A stretch of 64,000 bases of DNA from VXOI01 sp965261945 (GTDB lineage Bacteria > Chloroflexota > Dehalococcoidia > Lucifugimonadales > UBA3495): positions 62,001 through 126,000 of the forward strand of contig CBDHEF010000002.1 in assembly GCA_965261945.1 (NCBI GenBank), read 5' to 3'. The position numbers were made by a program, and so were the translations under genes. Below the pieces are notes generated by a model. It had not been told where the DNA came from. It was given only the letters and a program-made list of their open reading frames with translations, and made no database searches. Positions within the stretch are counted from its first letter, which is position 1; every line of letters starts with the position of its first letter. Positions 27,459-37,418 of the stretch are shown here, piece by piece.

Positions 27459-29357
27459 TCAGGACGGGATTCCAATGCCCAACTTTCCCTGTCCGGTTTC
27501 GCACATACTGGAAACAGGACACCTGACGCACGCGGCGTTGCGGGAGAGGCAGATGGTACCCCCGAGATCCAGAAGGGCATAATTCCAGTCGGCATCGGGT
27601 CCGGTGCGCCCGGAGCGTCGATAGAGCTCCAGCCGTGCCTCCCACTTGGTCATGTTTCCATTCCCCAGTAGGCGGCGGGCAATTCGTGTTGTGTTGGTGT
27701 CCAGCAGCACGGCGTGCTGCCCGTAGGCAAAACACATGACAGCGGAGGCAACGTAATCGCCAACGCCCGGTAGTGCTCTCAGGGCCGACCAGTCGTTCGG
27801 AGGAGTGCCTCCATGCTGATCGACCAGAATTTGGGCGGTCTCGATGAGCGCCTCTGTGCGCCAGTTAAGGCCCAGCGGCTTTGACGCCGTTCTGAAGCGT
27901 CCCTCGTTTCTGAGCAGCGCGGCGGCGTTTGGGGCCGCCTTGGTGAGGAGTCCGAACACCGGAGCAACCTGGTCCGCCCGTGTCCTGTGCAGACAGGATT
28001 CAGCAAGAAGAATCAGCCAAGGGTCACGCTGACGCCTCCAGGGATATGTGCGAGCATTCCTGCGATACCAGCTGATCAGCGCCGACCGGAAACGGGCACT
28101 GTTGAGAGGGTGGTCAGATTCCCCCGTGCCTTCCTTCAGCGCATCTCGAACGGCACCTCCGACAGCCTCGGCCAGCATGGGCGGAACCGCGTTGCCAATC
28201 TGGGTGAATCTGGTGGTCATGCTGCCCGCGAACCTGAAGCGATCTGGAAAGGTCTGCACCCGGGCCGCCTCTCTCACCGACAGTGTCCTGTTCTGTTCGG
28301 GATGGATGTACCAGTAGCCATCCTTTGCCAGGTGCGCCGTGATGGAGCGAGAGAGATCATCCCAGCTCAGGCGCAGGTACTTGTCGCCGAAGATGTCGTC
28401 CCGATAACGGCGAAGGTGGTCGGGCAGATCTCGATACGTCTGACCTTCGCTCATCGTCGCAAATGCCTCGGCGTCGTCAGGACGGACGAACCGGGTCACA
28501 TGGTCCCAAAGGACATCCGAATCACCTTCAGCGAGGCCTGACCGCAGCGACTGTCCCAAGGAGCTGGTTGGGATTCCCGTGTACCTCACGACGTTGTTCA
28601 GTTGACCTGGAGGGGCCTTCGGCAGGTCGCCTATCGCATCTCTGAGCGTGGTTCGACGACACACCGGTTCCGGCCATTGGAAGTTCGCCCCGTTCCTGAT
28701 GGCCACGACGAACAGACGCTTTCGATGCTGGGGCACACCATATTGCCAAGCACTGAGAACCCTGACCCATGTCCTGTAGCCGCGCCCCTCCATCTCCTCA
28801 AGCAGTTGGAAGAGGACAGCTCCCTCCTGAGACCGGGCCATGTCAGGGACATTCTCGAAGAGGACCGCATTCGGCGACAGACTGTCAATGAATTGAAAGA
28901 AGCTTCGCCACAGGTCTCTGCGGGAATCGTGGGACTCCCGAACTCCCGCCCGGACCAAGCTGGAAATCTTCGGGATTCCCGCATTTGAAAAGGGCTGGCA
29001 TGGAGGGCCGCCGGCAAGCAGATCGACCTGTTCGATGCCCCAGTTCCGCAGGGCGGCAAGGAGTGGGCCTGGCGAGGCGAGATCTCCGGTCCAGGTGAGC
29101 GCCGGGAAGTTCGCACGGTGAGTATTCAGCGCATCACGGTCGCTGTCGGCCGCCGTGATTACCGAGAACCCGGCCTGCTCGAGGCCAAGGCTGAGGCCCC
29201 CCGCCCCCGAGAAGAGGTCGATGGCCCAAGGCCGAGGGGTTGCCGCCAGCCACGTTCTCACGGCATCGAAATCACTGGGGTCAGGAGCATCCGGGTGGGG
29301 CTGAAGACATACCGGGAATCGCTTCGTCAGGGGCACTTGGACTCGCGAGTGTGCCAT
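27459..29357 (-). CDS. Cytosine-5 DNA methyltransferase fused to a MIG-type thymine-DNA glycosylase
   Basis: 632 residues in two domains. Residues ~42-410 are a C5 methyltransferase: motif I IDLFSGAGGLSLGLEQAGF, motif IV GGPPCQPFSNAG with catalytic Cys120, motif VI ENV (168-170), motif VIII PQHRKRLF, motif IX SVREAARVQTFPDRF, motif X QIGNAVPP. Residues ~421-632 are a HhH-GPD glycosylase: RTYPWRRQRDPW, hairpin LPGVGDYVASA (529-539), Asp553 in LLDTNTTRI, and a [4Fe-4S] loop with Cys603, 610, 613, 619 (C-x6-C-x2-C-x5-C). Tyr535 stands where EndoIII has its catalytic Lys, as in the MIG T/G-mismatch glycosylases. The fusion would methylate C and repair the T:G mismatches left by 5mC deamination, the job usually done by Vsr. 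It is divergent from the MORC/Z1 operon. Confidence 0.9.
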   Translation of the reverse strand: MAHSRVQVPLTKRFPVCLQPHPDAPDPSDFDAVRTWLAATPRPWAIDLFSGAGGLSLGLEQAGFSVITAADSDRDALNTHRANFPALTWTGDLASPGPLLAALRNWGIEQVDLLAGGPPCQPFSNAGIPKISSLVRAGVRESHDSRRDLWRSFFQFIDSLSPNAVLFENVPDMARSQEGAVLFQLLEEMEGRGYRTWVRVLSAWQYGVPQHRKRLFVVAIRNGANFQWPEPVCRRTTLRDAIGDLPKAPPGQLNNVVRYTGIPTSSLGQSLRSGLAEGDSDVLWDHVTRFVRPDDAEAFATMSEGQTYRDLPDHLRRYRDDIFGDKYLRLSWDDLSRSITAHLAKDGYWYIHPEQNRTLSVREAARVQTFPDRFRFAGSMTTRFTQIGNAVPPMLAEAVGGAVRDALKEGTGESDHPLNSARFRSALISWYRRNARTYPWRRQRDPWLILLAESCLHRTRADQVAPVFGLLTKAAPNAAALLRNEGRFRTASKPLGLNWRTEALIETAQILVDQHGGTPPNDWSALRALPGVGDYVASAVMCFAYGQHAVLLDTNTTRIARRLLGNGNMTKWEARLELYRRSGRTGPDADWNYALLDLGGTICLSRNAACVRCPVSSMCETGQGKLGIGIPS

Positions 29358-29538
29358 CGTGCGGACCTCTGAGTGTGCGTAACACCCTGCGTGCAGCGCC
29401 GGATTTCTGTAGTTAAGTATACATCATGTCCGGTGAACGCTACTATATGGCGAGTCTTGACACTCAGATCACAGCCCTGCGGAACGTCGATCCGAAAGCC
29501 CCATGTGGGGCCAGATCAGCCCGACCGGAGGGAGATGA

Positions 29539-31020
29539 ATGCGCATCGTTGATGTTCCACCCAGGCCATCATCGCTCATAGAGAGCATGCGGGACATCGG
29601 ATACTCACTGGGCACCGCTCTCGCCGACCTCATCGACAACTCCATTGCAGCGCAGGCGAAGACCATGCGGGTGTTCGCGGACCTCTCCAGCTCCGATCCG
29701 AAAGTCGGCATTCTGGACGACGGCTTGGGGATGACCGAGAACGAGCTGCTCGAGGCAATGCGATTGGGGAGCCGCAGCCCCTTGGAGAAGAGGGCCCGGT
29801 CCGACCTGGGCCGCTTCGGTCTTGGCCTGAAGACCGCCTCATTCTCCCAATGCCGCGTGGTCACCGTCGTGACACGGGCCAAGGGAGCGACGGCGAGCGC
29901 CCGATGGGATCTGAACCACATTGCCGATTCAGAGAGATGGGCAGTGCAGATACCTGACGACCCGACGTCCGTATCGTGGGCAGACCAGCTCGGCGACAGT
30001 GGAACACTTGTCGTGTGGGAGGAACTCGGCTCCGCATCGGACGACGGAACCTCCGGTCGGCATGGGGATGAACTCGTGCGCCAGATGGATGAGGCAATAT
30101 CTCATCTCGAGCTGGTCTTTCACCGATTCCTTTCCGGCGAACCGGGACGCAGCAGAGTCCGTATCCAAGTGAACAACCGCCCCCTGCAGCCGTTCGACCC
30201 GTTTCATTCCAGTCATCTGGCGACGATAGCTGGTCCCTTGGAAGTAATAGGGGTTGCGGGTGGAGAGGTGACCGTGCAGGCGTTCACCCTTCCGCACCAT
30301 GGAAAGGTCACTCCCGCCGAGTGGGATCGATATGCCGGGTCGGAGGGCTACCTCAGTAACCAGGGCTTCTACGTGTACAGGGAGAGGCGGTTGATCATTC
30401 ACGGCACCTGGTTCGGGTTGGCGCGACAGATGGAGCTCACCAAGCTTGCGCGTGTCCGCATCGACATGCCCAATTCGCTCGATGCGGTCTGGAAGATCGA
30501 CGTCAGGAAGGCATCCGCGCAGCTGCCGCCGACGGTGAGAAGGCGCCTGCAGAGCATCATCGAGCCGCTTGGGGCAGCCTCCAAGCGTGTGTACACGACC
30601 CGAGGGCGGACGCTCACCGAAAACAACCGGATCCCTGTCTGGAGCAGAGTCCAGAACAAGAACGAGATCGTCTATCGAATCAACGATGATCATCCGATGG
30701 TTCTCGCTCTCCTATCCAAGCTGCCGTCCGAGGTCCGCGGCGACCTCCTCAGAGTTGTCGAAGTTGTGGGGACCGCACTGCCCATAGACGCACTCCTCGC
30801 TGACCTCGGTGGCGGTATGGACTCGGTGGTCAGCAGCTCCATGTCGGAGGAGGCGCTGTGCTACGCAGCGTTCACAACATTCACTCACCTCATTGAGGCT
30901 GGGAGATCCAGAGACGACGGTCTGACCATCATGCATGTCGCAGAGCCATTCCGGTCGAACTGGGACCGCACGGTGCATATACTTCAGGCAGAGTACGGTG
31001 AGGATCACGAGAATGACTGA
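29539..31020 (+). CDS. MORC/MutL-like GHKL ATPase of a defence operon
   Basis: 493 residues. The N-terminal GHKL ATP-binding domain shows N box TALADLIDNSIAAQ (Asp33-Asn34), G1 box ILDDGLGMTENE (about 59-68) and G2 region DLGRFGLGLKTASFSQ (about 89-104), followed by an S5-fold transducer (ending in a helical C-terminus). Such proteins resemble prokaryotic MORC ATPases that Iyer, Abhiman and Aravind linked to restriction-modification-like operons. It should act as an ATP-gated dimeric clamp on DNA. ATG at 29539 has GGAGGGAG four bases upstream. Its stop overlaps the Z1 start (ATGACTGA), so translation is coupled. Confidence 0.88.
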   Translation: MRIVDVPPRPSSLIESMRDIGYSLGTALADLIDNSIAAQAKTMRVFADLSSSDPKVGILDDGLGMTENELLEAMRLGSRSPLEKRARSDLGRFGLGLKTASFSQCRVVTVVTRAKGATASARWDLNHIADSERWAVQIPDDPTSVSWADQLGDSGTLVVWEELGSASDDGTSGRHGDELVRQMDEAISHLELVFHRFLSGEPGRSRVRIQVNNRPLQPFDPFHSSHLATIAGPLEVIGVAGGEVTVQAFTLPHHGKVTPAEWDRYAGSEGYLSNQGFYVYRERRLIIHGTWFGLARQMELTKLARVRIDMPNSLDAVWKIDVRKASAQLPPTVRRRLQSIIEPLGAASKRVYTTRGRTLTENNRIPVWSRVQNKNEIVYRINDDHPMVLALLSKLPSEVRGDLLRVVEVVGTALPIDALLADLGGGMDSVVSSSMSEEALCYAAFTTFTHLIEAGRSRDDGLTIMHVAEPFRSNWDRTVHILQAEYGEDHEND

Positions 31021-33742
31021 CCCCCTCTCGAACCTTGAGAACGTGGCCGCGGCATTTTTCGCCAATGAGCAGAACCCGACTGCCGAGCATATTCGTGAAG
31101 TGGTGGACGATCTTCGAAAGATGCCGATGTTCCAATCCATCTCCGACGAGGACGCGGAACTACTCGCAAGACGATTCGAACAGCGAGTGGGCATCACGCA
31201 GAGCATAGGCTCGGTTCTGACCGAGCGCGGCCATCAACCATGGTTGGCTGCAGCCAGAGGCCGGGTGGATCCGTACTACTGGAATCGCTACCGGCAGCAC
31301 CTGACTCAGGGCGGGTTTTCCAACTCGGTGGTTGCCACGCTGGATGAGGTCACCGATCGAATCCTGGGGCTGATGCAGGATCCCACGAGGGGTGGGTCGT
31401 GGGACCGGCGAGGGCTGGTCGTGGGGCACGTCCAATCGGGCAAGACCGCGAACTACACGGGTCTCATATGCAAGGCTGCGGATGCCGGTTACAAACTGAT
31501 CGTGATCATAGCAGGCGTCCACAACAACCTCAGAAGCCAGACGCAAAGACGAATCGACGAGGGCTTCGTGGGCCGGGACAGTGCACGGTTGCTGAGCCGG
31601 CAGGACGATAGGTACGTGGGGGTAGGCACATTCGACCATACGAGACGCCCCGTCACCTTCACTAACACCCACCGTGACTTCAACAAGGCGATGGCGACCG
31701 GAGTTGGTATTCCTCTCCAGAACCTCACCGAACCCGCTGTGTTCGTAATCAAGAAGAACAGCAGCACGCTGAAGAACCTGATCGAGTGGGTCAGAGAGCA
31801 CAGTTCCCGGGGTGGCACCTCAACCATAGACGAGCCCATGCTGCTCATAGATGATGAGGCGGACAATGCCTCCATCAACATTCGGCACGGAGCCGGCGAG
31901 GTCTCGAGGATCAACGGTCAGATTCGCGATCTGCTCAAAATATTCAACCGGAGCTGCTACGTTGGCTACACGGCCACTCCCTTCGCCAACATCTTCATCG
32001 ACCCGAGCACGGACGGCGAGATGCGGGGTGAGGACCTGTTCCCCCGAAGCTTCATCGTGAGCCTGGACCCTCCATCCAACTACTTTGGCGCCGCCGCCGT
32101 CTTCCTCGAGAACGGCGACCGGTTCATTCGCCACATCGAGGACAATGAGGACATCCTCCCCATCCGACATCCCCAGGAGGTTGTTCTCCACTCCATCCCG
32201 CCATCCCTGGCCGACGCCGTCAGAGCCTTCATCGTTGGCCGGGCGATCCGCTTGGCAAGGGGGCACGAGGGACAGCACTGTTCAATGCTGGTGAACGCAT
32301 CACACTTCATGAATGTCCAGCGCCAGCTCCGCAACGAGATTCACACCCTGGTGGACAGCATCAAGAAGTCCATTCGGGTGAACGGCGCGCTGCCACCGAG
32401 TGAAGCGCTCTCCGATGTGGAGATCGGGGCGCTCCACGAGATTTGGGAACGTGAGTTTCACGATACCGGGTTCGACTGGCCCATGGTGCAGGTTCGGCTG
32501 CACGATGCTGCGTCCCCGATCGGAGTGGTCGAGGTTAACAGTCGGTCCCCGGGTACGCTGGACTATAACAACCATCAACAGTACGGACTCAACGTCATCG
32601 CGGTGGGTGGATTCTCTCTGTCCCGCGGACTGACGCTTGAGGGACTGATGGTCAGCTATTTTATGCGAAACTCCATGATGTACGACACCCTGATGCAGAT
32701 GGGGCGATGGTTCGGCTACAGGCCCGACTATGAGGACGTATGCCGTATCTGGATGCCGGAGGCCGCCCAGGGCTGGTACGAACACATCGCGGAGTCCATA
32801 GAGGAGTTGCGAGGTGAGTTCAGGAGCATGGAGGCCTCCAACGCAACCCCTGAGGAGTTCGGACTCAAGGTCAGGAGCCACCCCGACACCCTGATCGTCA
32901 CCGCGCGCAACAAGATGGGAACAGGCGCTCCGGTGGTCGTGAGCATTGGGCTGGCGCGTCGGTTCATAGAGACGCACACGCTTCGCAAGGATGTCGAGAG
33001 TCTGGAGATCAACCGGGAGGCCGCACGGCGTCTCTCTCAGCGGATCAGCCAGGCCGGTTTTCCCATCGAAAACGCCGAAAGGGAGGAGTTCGGATTTCTC
33101 CTGCGGCGAGTTCCAGCAGGACCGATCCTGGACTTCCTGGCTGAATATCGGAGCCACGAGGGATCGCTGCTGACCGACGGCGACCCGATCAGGAGGTACA
33201 TCGAGGAGCGCTCGGACGATGAACTCGCAGAGTGGGACGTCCTGTTTGCCAGCCTGAAGGAGCCTGATGATGGGGGCATTACAGACGAATCGCTGGGACG
33301 GGCGATTCTATGCCAGACTAGGACAGAGGGCACGAAGAGCAGGGAAGACCCTCGGACACTCCTGATCGGGAACCGGCAGAGGGTTTCAGGCAGGGGAATT
33401 GAGCGAACAGGTCTCACCTGCGAGGAGCGGGAACTCGCGGAGGAAGCGCACAGAGAGAATTTGCGCAGAGAAGGCAGGTTCGTTGAGGGCAAGGTGATCG
33501 CCTACCCAGACCGAGCCTACAGAGGAATGAGAACGCGGCCCCTTCTCGTGGTACACCTGATTCAGATCAAAGGGGACGGCCCAGCCATCCCATTCACGCA
33601 GCCGGTGGTTGCATGGAGCATCAGCTTCCCCGATACCCAGACGGAGGAGAAGCGGGTGGAATATGTGGTCAACACGACATGGCTCCGCGAGAACTTCAGG
33701 GATGACGTCGATGACGACGAGATGCAGGGAGATGACAACTGA
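31013..33742 (+). CDS. Z1 domain ATPase/helicase-like protein
   Basis: 909 residues. A P-loop NTPase: Walker A GHVQSGKTANYTG (138-150), Walker B LLIDDEADNAS (277-287), the SF2-like YVGYTATPFANIF (316-328) and the Z1 core GGFSLSRGLTLEG (532-544) plus MQMGRWFGYRPDYED (561-575) with an arginine-finger-like Arg. Z1 proteins occur with MORC-like ATPases, DUF4420 and AIPR proteins in bacterial defence operons and are thought to translocate on or remodel DNA. I chose ATG at 31013, overlapping the ATPase stop by 8 bases, over the in-frame 30935. The gene overlaps the next by 11 bases. Confidence 0.9.
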   Translation: MTDPLSNLENVAAAFFANEQNPTAEHIREVVDDLRKMPMFQSISDEDAELLARRFEQRVGITQSIGSVLTERGHQPWLAAARGRVDPYYWNRYRQHLTQGGFSNSVVATLDEVTDRILGLMQDPTRGGSWDRRGLVVGHVQSGKTANYTGLICKAADAGYKLIVIIAGVHNNLRSQTQRRIDEGFVGRDSARLLSRQDDRYVGVGTFDHTRRPVTFTNTHRDFNKAMATGVGIPLQNLTEPAVFVIKKNSSTLKNLIEWVREHSSRGGTSTIDEPMLLIDDEADNASINIRHGAGEVSRINGQIRDLLKIFNRSCYVGYTATPFANIFIDPSTDGEMRGEDLFPRSFIVSLDPPSNYFGAAAVFLENGDRFIRHIEDNEDILPIRHPQEVVLHSIPPSLADAVRAFIVGRAIRLARGHEGQHCSMLVNASHFMNVQRQLRNEIHTLVDSIKKSIRVNGALPPSEALSDVEIGALHEIWEREFHDTGFDWPMVQVRLHDAASPIGVVEVNSRSPGTLDYNNHQQYGLNVIAVGGFSLSRGLTLEGLMVSYFMRNSMMYDTLMQMGRWFGYRPDYEDVCRIWMPEAAQGWYEHIAESIEELRGEFRSMEASNATPEEFGLKVRSHPDTLIVTARNKMGTGAPVVVSIGLARRFIETHTLRKDVESLEINREAARRLSQRISQAGFPIENAEREEFGFLLRRVPAGPILDFLAEYRSHEGSLLTDGDPIRRYIEERSDDELAEWDVLFASLKEPDDGGITDESLGRAILCQTRTEGTKSREDPRTLLIGNRQRVSGRGIERTGLTCEERELAEEAHRENLRREGRFVEGKVIAYPDRAYRGMRTRPLLVVHLIQIKGDGPAIPFTQPVVAWSISFPDTQTEEKRVEYVVNTTWLRENFRDDVDDDEMQGDDN

Positions 33743-34742
33743 GAATCCTTGGAGGGAAATCGAGCCTCCGAGCATAGCCCACTCGGTCAACGCTCGCCGT
33801 GTCGACGCGGAACTGCCGTGGCACTTCTTCTGGGCTCGCGGAGCGGACCGGGGCGTTCTCCTCACGTTGCGGCACGCCGCAGAGTCAGCCCCGGCTGCCC
33901 CTCTGCCCAAGCTGCGGGACATTGAGGTGACCCTCTCTCCTCCCGACCACACCAACGCTCAGATCCTTGTTCTCAAGCTGCTCGACCCAGGCCAGCAGGA
34001 CATATTCCACACGCTCTGCCAGGACATCATCTCCGCCGCCTCGCGGGCCGATTCCGAAGCTCAGGCGGTATCGGTTGCACTGATGAGGACCTGGAGGTGG
34101 CATCATCTGCTCAGAGGCGGCAGGGGCACTGCGCTGTCTCCAGAGGAGCAGAAGGGACTGCTTGGAGAGATGCTCGTGCTGGAACGTCTCCTGCTGCCTC
34201 GCATGGGAGCCCCAGCTGCGGTGGCTGCCTGGCGGGGTCCTCTTGGCTCACCCAAGGACTTCGAAGTCGGACGGGTGGCCATTGAGGTGAAGACACGTCG
34301 CGGAGGAGCGACCCCGTCTGTGGCCATCACCTCCGAGGACCAGCTGGACGAGAGCGGTGTCGACTCGCTGTTTCTGTATGTGATCGAGTTGGATGACGCT
34401 CCGGCAGATGCGGTCGATGCTCAGACCATCGAGGATGTATCGGACCGGGTGCGCGAGCGCCTCCTCTCGCTGGACCCCGGGGCCGCCGTTGTCTTTGACA
34501 CCCTGCTCTCTGCGGCCGGTCTCAGGCCGGAGGATGACTACTCGAACTCTCACTGGCTGGAGGGGTTGAGTCGGCTCTACCTGGTGACCGGGGAATTCCC
34601 CCGCATCGCTCGGAGTGAGGTGCGCCCGGGTGTCTCGAATGTCCGATACGCAATTTCGCTGATCGATTGCGAGTCATTCGTTGCGTCAGTGAGCACTCTG
34701 AACGAAGCTCTGAAGGGAATGGGAGGCTCACATGGCGATTGA
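33732..34742 (+). CDS. PD-(D/E)XK motif protein (DUF4420)
   Basis: 336 residues. The nuclease-like core shows an upstream Glu146 in KGLLGEMLVLERLLLP, Asp176 in GSPKDFEVG and IEVKTRR with Glu185 and Lys187, the D-(x)n-ExK pattern of restriction-endonuclease-like folds. The N-terminal part (WREIEPPSIAHSVNARRVDA, then ELPWHFFWAR) matches the DUF4420 start. It is most likely the DNA-cleaving subunit of the system. ATG at 33732 overlaps the Z1 stop by 11 bases, and its own stop overlaps the AIPR start by 11 bases, so all four genes are coupled. Confidence 0.85.
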   Translation: MTTENPWREIEPPSIAHSVNARRVDAELPWHFFWARGADRGVLLTLRHAAESAPAAPLPKLRDIEVTLSPPDHTNAQILVLKLLDPGQQDIFHTLCQDIISAASRADSEAQAVSVALMRTWRWHHLLRGGRGTALSPEEQKGLLGEMLVLERLLLPRMGAPAAVAAWRGPLGSPKDFEVGRVAIEVKTRRGGATPSVAITSEDQLDESGVDSLFLYVIELDDAPADAVDAQTIEDVSDRVRERLLSLDPGAAVVFDTLLSAAGLRPEDDYSNSHWLEGLSRLYLVTGEFPRIARSEVRPGVSNVRYAISLIDCESFVASVSTLNEALKGMGGSHGD

Positions 34743-36804
34743 CATTGCCGAGTACCACAAGGAACTCTTTCAGGAGATCCATGCCGACGCCGACGCCGAT
34801 GGGAGGTTTGTGGAGGACGCCTTCTTTGAGATATTCACCGGAGCACTGACCGACGCCGGAGAGATCGAGACGGCTGATCGGGTTCACCACGTGTCCCCCC
34901 GCGGCATTCGTGTTGACGGCTACGGGGGCGACCCCCTCGCCTCCGAAGGAGTCCTCAGCCTGATCATCGCCGACTTCAACCAGGCTCAGGAGGTCGCAAC
35001 ACTGACGGCGACCGACATGAACGCAATCTTCAGACGGCTGTTCAACTTCCTTGAGCGGTCACTGGATGCGTCCTTCCGCAACAGCCTGGAGGAATCGGCG
35101 CCGGTATTTGGCCTTGCCAACCACATAGCGACTCGGTGGTCCTCTGTATCCAAGGTGAGGCTGTTTCTGATCAGCAACAGAGTGCTCAGCTCTCGGGTTG
35201 ACGGCAGGGAGGCCGGGGAACTCAAGGGTGTCCCCATCACATACAGTGTTTGGGACCTGGGGCGCATCCACCGCTATGCCACATCCGGGCACGAGCGTGA
35301 GGAAATCATGGTCAACCTGGACGAGTTCGGTGGTCCACTGATGTTGCTGCCCGCACACATGGAGATGGCCGACTACGAGTCCTACCTGACCGTCCTCCCA
35401 GGGGGTCATCTTGCGCGGATATATGACCGCTGGGGATCCCGGCTGCTCGAGCAGAACGTCCGGGTGTTCCTGCAGGCACGCGGGAATGTCAATCGAGGAA
35501 TTCGCAACACCATTGAGAGCACCCCCGAGATGTTCTTCGCCTACAACAACGGCATAACGGCCACGGCGGAGAGCGTGGAGACCGTGGAGTCGCCGAACGG
35601 GCTGCTCCTCACCGGTATGCGCAACTTTCAGATTGTCAATGGCGGGCAGACCACCGCGTCCATACATGCAGCGCTCCGGAACAGGGAGGTGGACCTTGGC
35701 CGAGTCTTTGTTCAGATGAAGCTCTCCATCGTCGACCCCGACAGGGCATTGGAGATTGTCCCCAAGATTTCAGAGTACGCCAACAGCCAGAACCGCGTGA
35801 GCGCGGCTGACTTCTTCTCGAATCACCCGTTCCATGTCAGGATGGAGGGATTCTCAAGGAGGCTGTATGCCCCATCGAGCGACGGGAGCTTCCGGCAGTC
35901 CAAGTGGTTCTATGAGCGCGCGAGAGGTCAGTATCAAGATGCACGAGGCCACCTCTCGCAGGCTGATAGAAGAAGATTCGATCTCGAATATCCGAAGAAA
36001 CAGGTGTTCACCAAGACGGACCTCGCCAAGTTCCTGAGCGTCTGGCATGAGAAGCCGCATGTGGTCAGCAGGGGTGCACAGAAGAATTTTGCTGACTTCG
36101 CGTCGTCCATTGGAAGGGAGTGGGATGGGAATTCCGACGGCTTCAACGAGATGTATTACAGGGAGGCTGTTGCCAAGGCGATCGTGTTCAGATCGGTTGA
36201 GAGCCTTGTTACACAGCAGCCATGGTACCAGGGCGGATACCGTGCGAACGTCGTCGCCTATGCAATCGCCAAGCTCGCTCACGATGTGGGTCAGAGCAGG
36301 GCGTCCATCGACTTCGACAGAATCTGGCGAGGACAGGAGCTCTACCCCGGCCTTCAAGAGACATTCAGTGTTGCCGCGAAGGCGGTGAATGACGTCATTG
36401 TTGATGCACCCGATAGCGTGCGCAACGTGACTGAATGGGCCAAGCAGGAGGCCTGCTGGAGCCGAGTGAAGCAGATGGATGTGGAATGGCCTGAAGCTCT
36501 CAAGGGGGATCTGATCAGCTCAGACGACCTGACGGATGAGAGACGGACTGCTGTCAAGGACCAACGAATGCTGAACGGAATCGAAGCCCAGACGATAGTG
36601 TTCCAAACCGGCTCTGATTTCTGGAGTGATGTCAAAGAGTGGGGCCTGTCCAAAGGGCTCCTATCCCCTGACGACACCGGGATACTGGATGTGGCGAGAT
36701 CCGTTCCCGACAGGATCCCATCAGAAAGGCAGAGCATCAGGGCCATCGAGGTCCTTCGTCGCCTCCACGAAGAGGGGTGCCAGTTGGGAATCGAGGTGAT
36801 CTGA
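34732..36804 (+). CDS. AIPR (abortive phage infection resistance) family protein
   Basis: 690 residues. The central part carries AIPR landmarks: RNTIESTPEMFFAYNNGITA, RNFQIVNGGQTTASIHAALR (the near-invariant IVNGGQT), VQMKLSIVDPDRA, KISEYANSQNRVSAADFFSN and WFYERARGQY. AIPR proteins were named from lactococcal abortive-infection loci and recur as the last gene of MORC/Z1/DUF4420 operons; the biochemical role is not settled. It starts inside the DUF4420 stop (ATGGCGATTGA). The C-terminal 150 residues are helical and less conserved. It ends the operon; no terminator hairpin is obvious after 36804. Confidence 0.88.
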   Translation: MAIDIAEYHKELFQEIHADADADGRFVEDAFFEIFTGALTDAGEIETADRVHHVSPRGIRVDGYGGDPLASEGVLSLIIADFNQAQEVATLTATDMNAIFRRLFNFLERSLDASFRNSLEESAPVFGLANHIATRWSSVSKVRLFLISNRVLSSRVDGREAGELKGVPITYSVWDLGRIHRYATSGHEREEIMVNLDEFGGPLMLLPAHMEMADYESYLTVLPGGHLARIYDRWGSRLLEQNVRVFLQARGNVNRGIRNTIESTPEMFFAYNNGITATAESVETVESPNGLLLTGMRNFQIVNGGQTTASIHAALRNREVDLGRVFVQMKLSIVDPDRALEIVPKISEYANSQNRVSAADFFSNHPFHVRMEGFSRRLYAPSSDGSFRQSKWFYERARGQYQDARGHLSQADRRRFDLEYPKKQVFTKTDLAKFLSVWHEKPHVVSRGAQKNFADFASSIGREWDGNSDGFNEMYYREAVAKAIVFRSVESLVTQQPWYQGGYRANVVAYAIAKLAHDVGQSRASIDFDRIWRGQELYPGLQETFSVAAKAVNDVIVDAPDSVRNVTEWAKQEACWSRVKQMDVEWPEALKGDLISSDDLTDERRTAVKDQRMLNGIEAQTIVFQTGSDFWSDVKEWGLSKGLLSPDDTGILDVARSVPDRIPSERQSIRAIEVLRRLHEEGCQLGIEVI

Positions 36805-36821
36805 TTGGGAAACACAAAATG

Positions 36822-37381
36822 TGTGAAGGCCTACACTCTCTATCAATGGCGCTGCGAACCAGTGTTTCTCCCGGTCGTTGGACCACCATATATCAGTAAA
36901 CGCCCCTCTGGACCACAACCCAACCTCCCTCGCGGTCTCCCTCGGCCATGCTTGCATCATCCTGCTGCCCACCTCTGGCCACAGGTCATGCTGAGCAGCA
37001 CTGTGCTCAAAGAGATATCTCTGACTGTCCGACATCAGGTGAAGAGGTGAAAAAAGAGCATATTCGGGCGCGTGTAGAAGCGGCTCACCGAGCTCATACA
37101 GGGCATGCCCGCGCGCGTTCTTCACCACAACACTGGCAACCCGATCCGGTTCAACGGTCCATTCAACCTCTGGGTCTCCCCACAGCGTCAATGTCCTTCG
37201 AGAACCCGTTGTTGCACTCATCACAGACTTCGACGGTTGGGAGGCCATCAGGATATGGACAGTCCAGAAGGGCTCGGGTGGGAACGTGATCCCTGCTGCG
37301 GGATCCCTGGTGGAGGATCCCGCCACAATGAGTACACGGGCCTTGATTCCGAACGTCGCTGCAATCTTTCAGCTGTTTCAT
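36822..37381 (-). pseudogene. HNH-like endonuclease gene, internally deleted
   Basis: From ATG 37381 the frame reads CTHCGG, SRDHVPTRALLDCPYPDGLP and VEVCDECNNGFSKD, a zinc-finger HNH core of the SxDHVPxxxLL...CxxCNxGFS kind. It then breaks at about 37190. Another frame resumes with RTLTLWGDPEVEWTVEPDRV, KNARGHALYELGEP and WPEVGSRMMQAW, which belong to the C-terminal half of the same small HNH family. The middle section is missing, so a deletion with frameshift has destroyed the gene. The exact 3' end is uncertain. It is convergent with the AIPR gene. Confidence 0.6.
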
Positions 37382-37418
37382 AGCTCGCCTCACGCTCAGA
37401 ATCCCAATTGAGCAGCCC

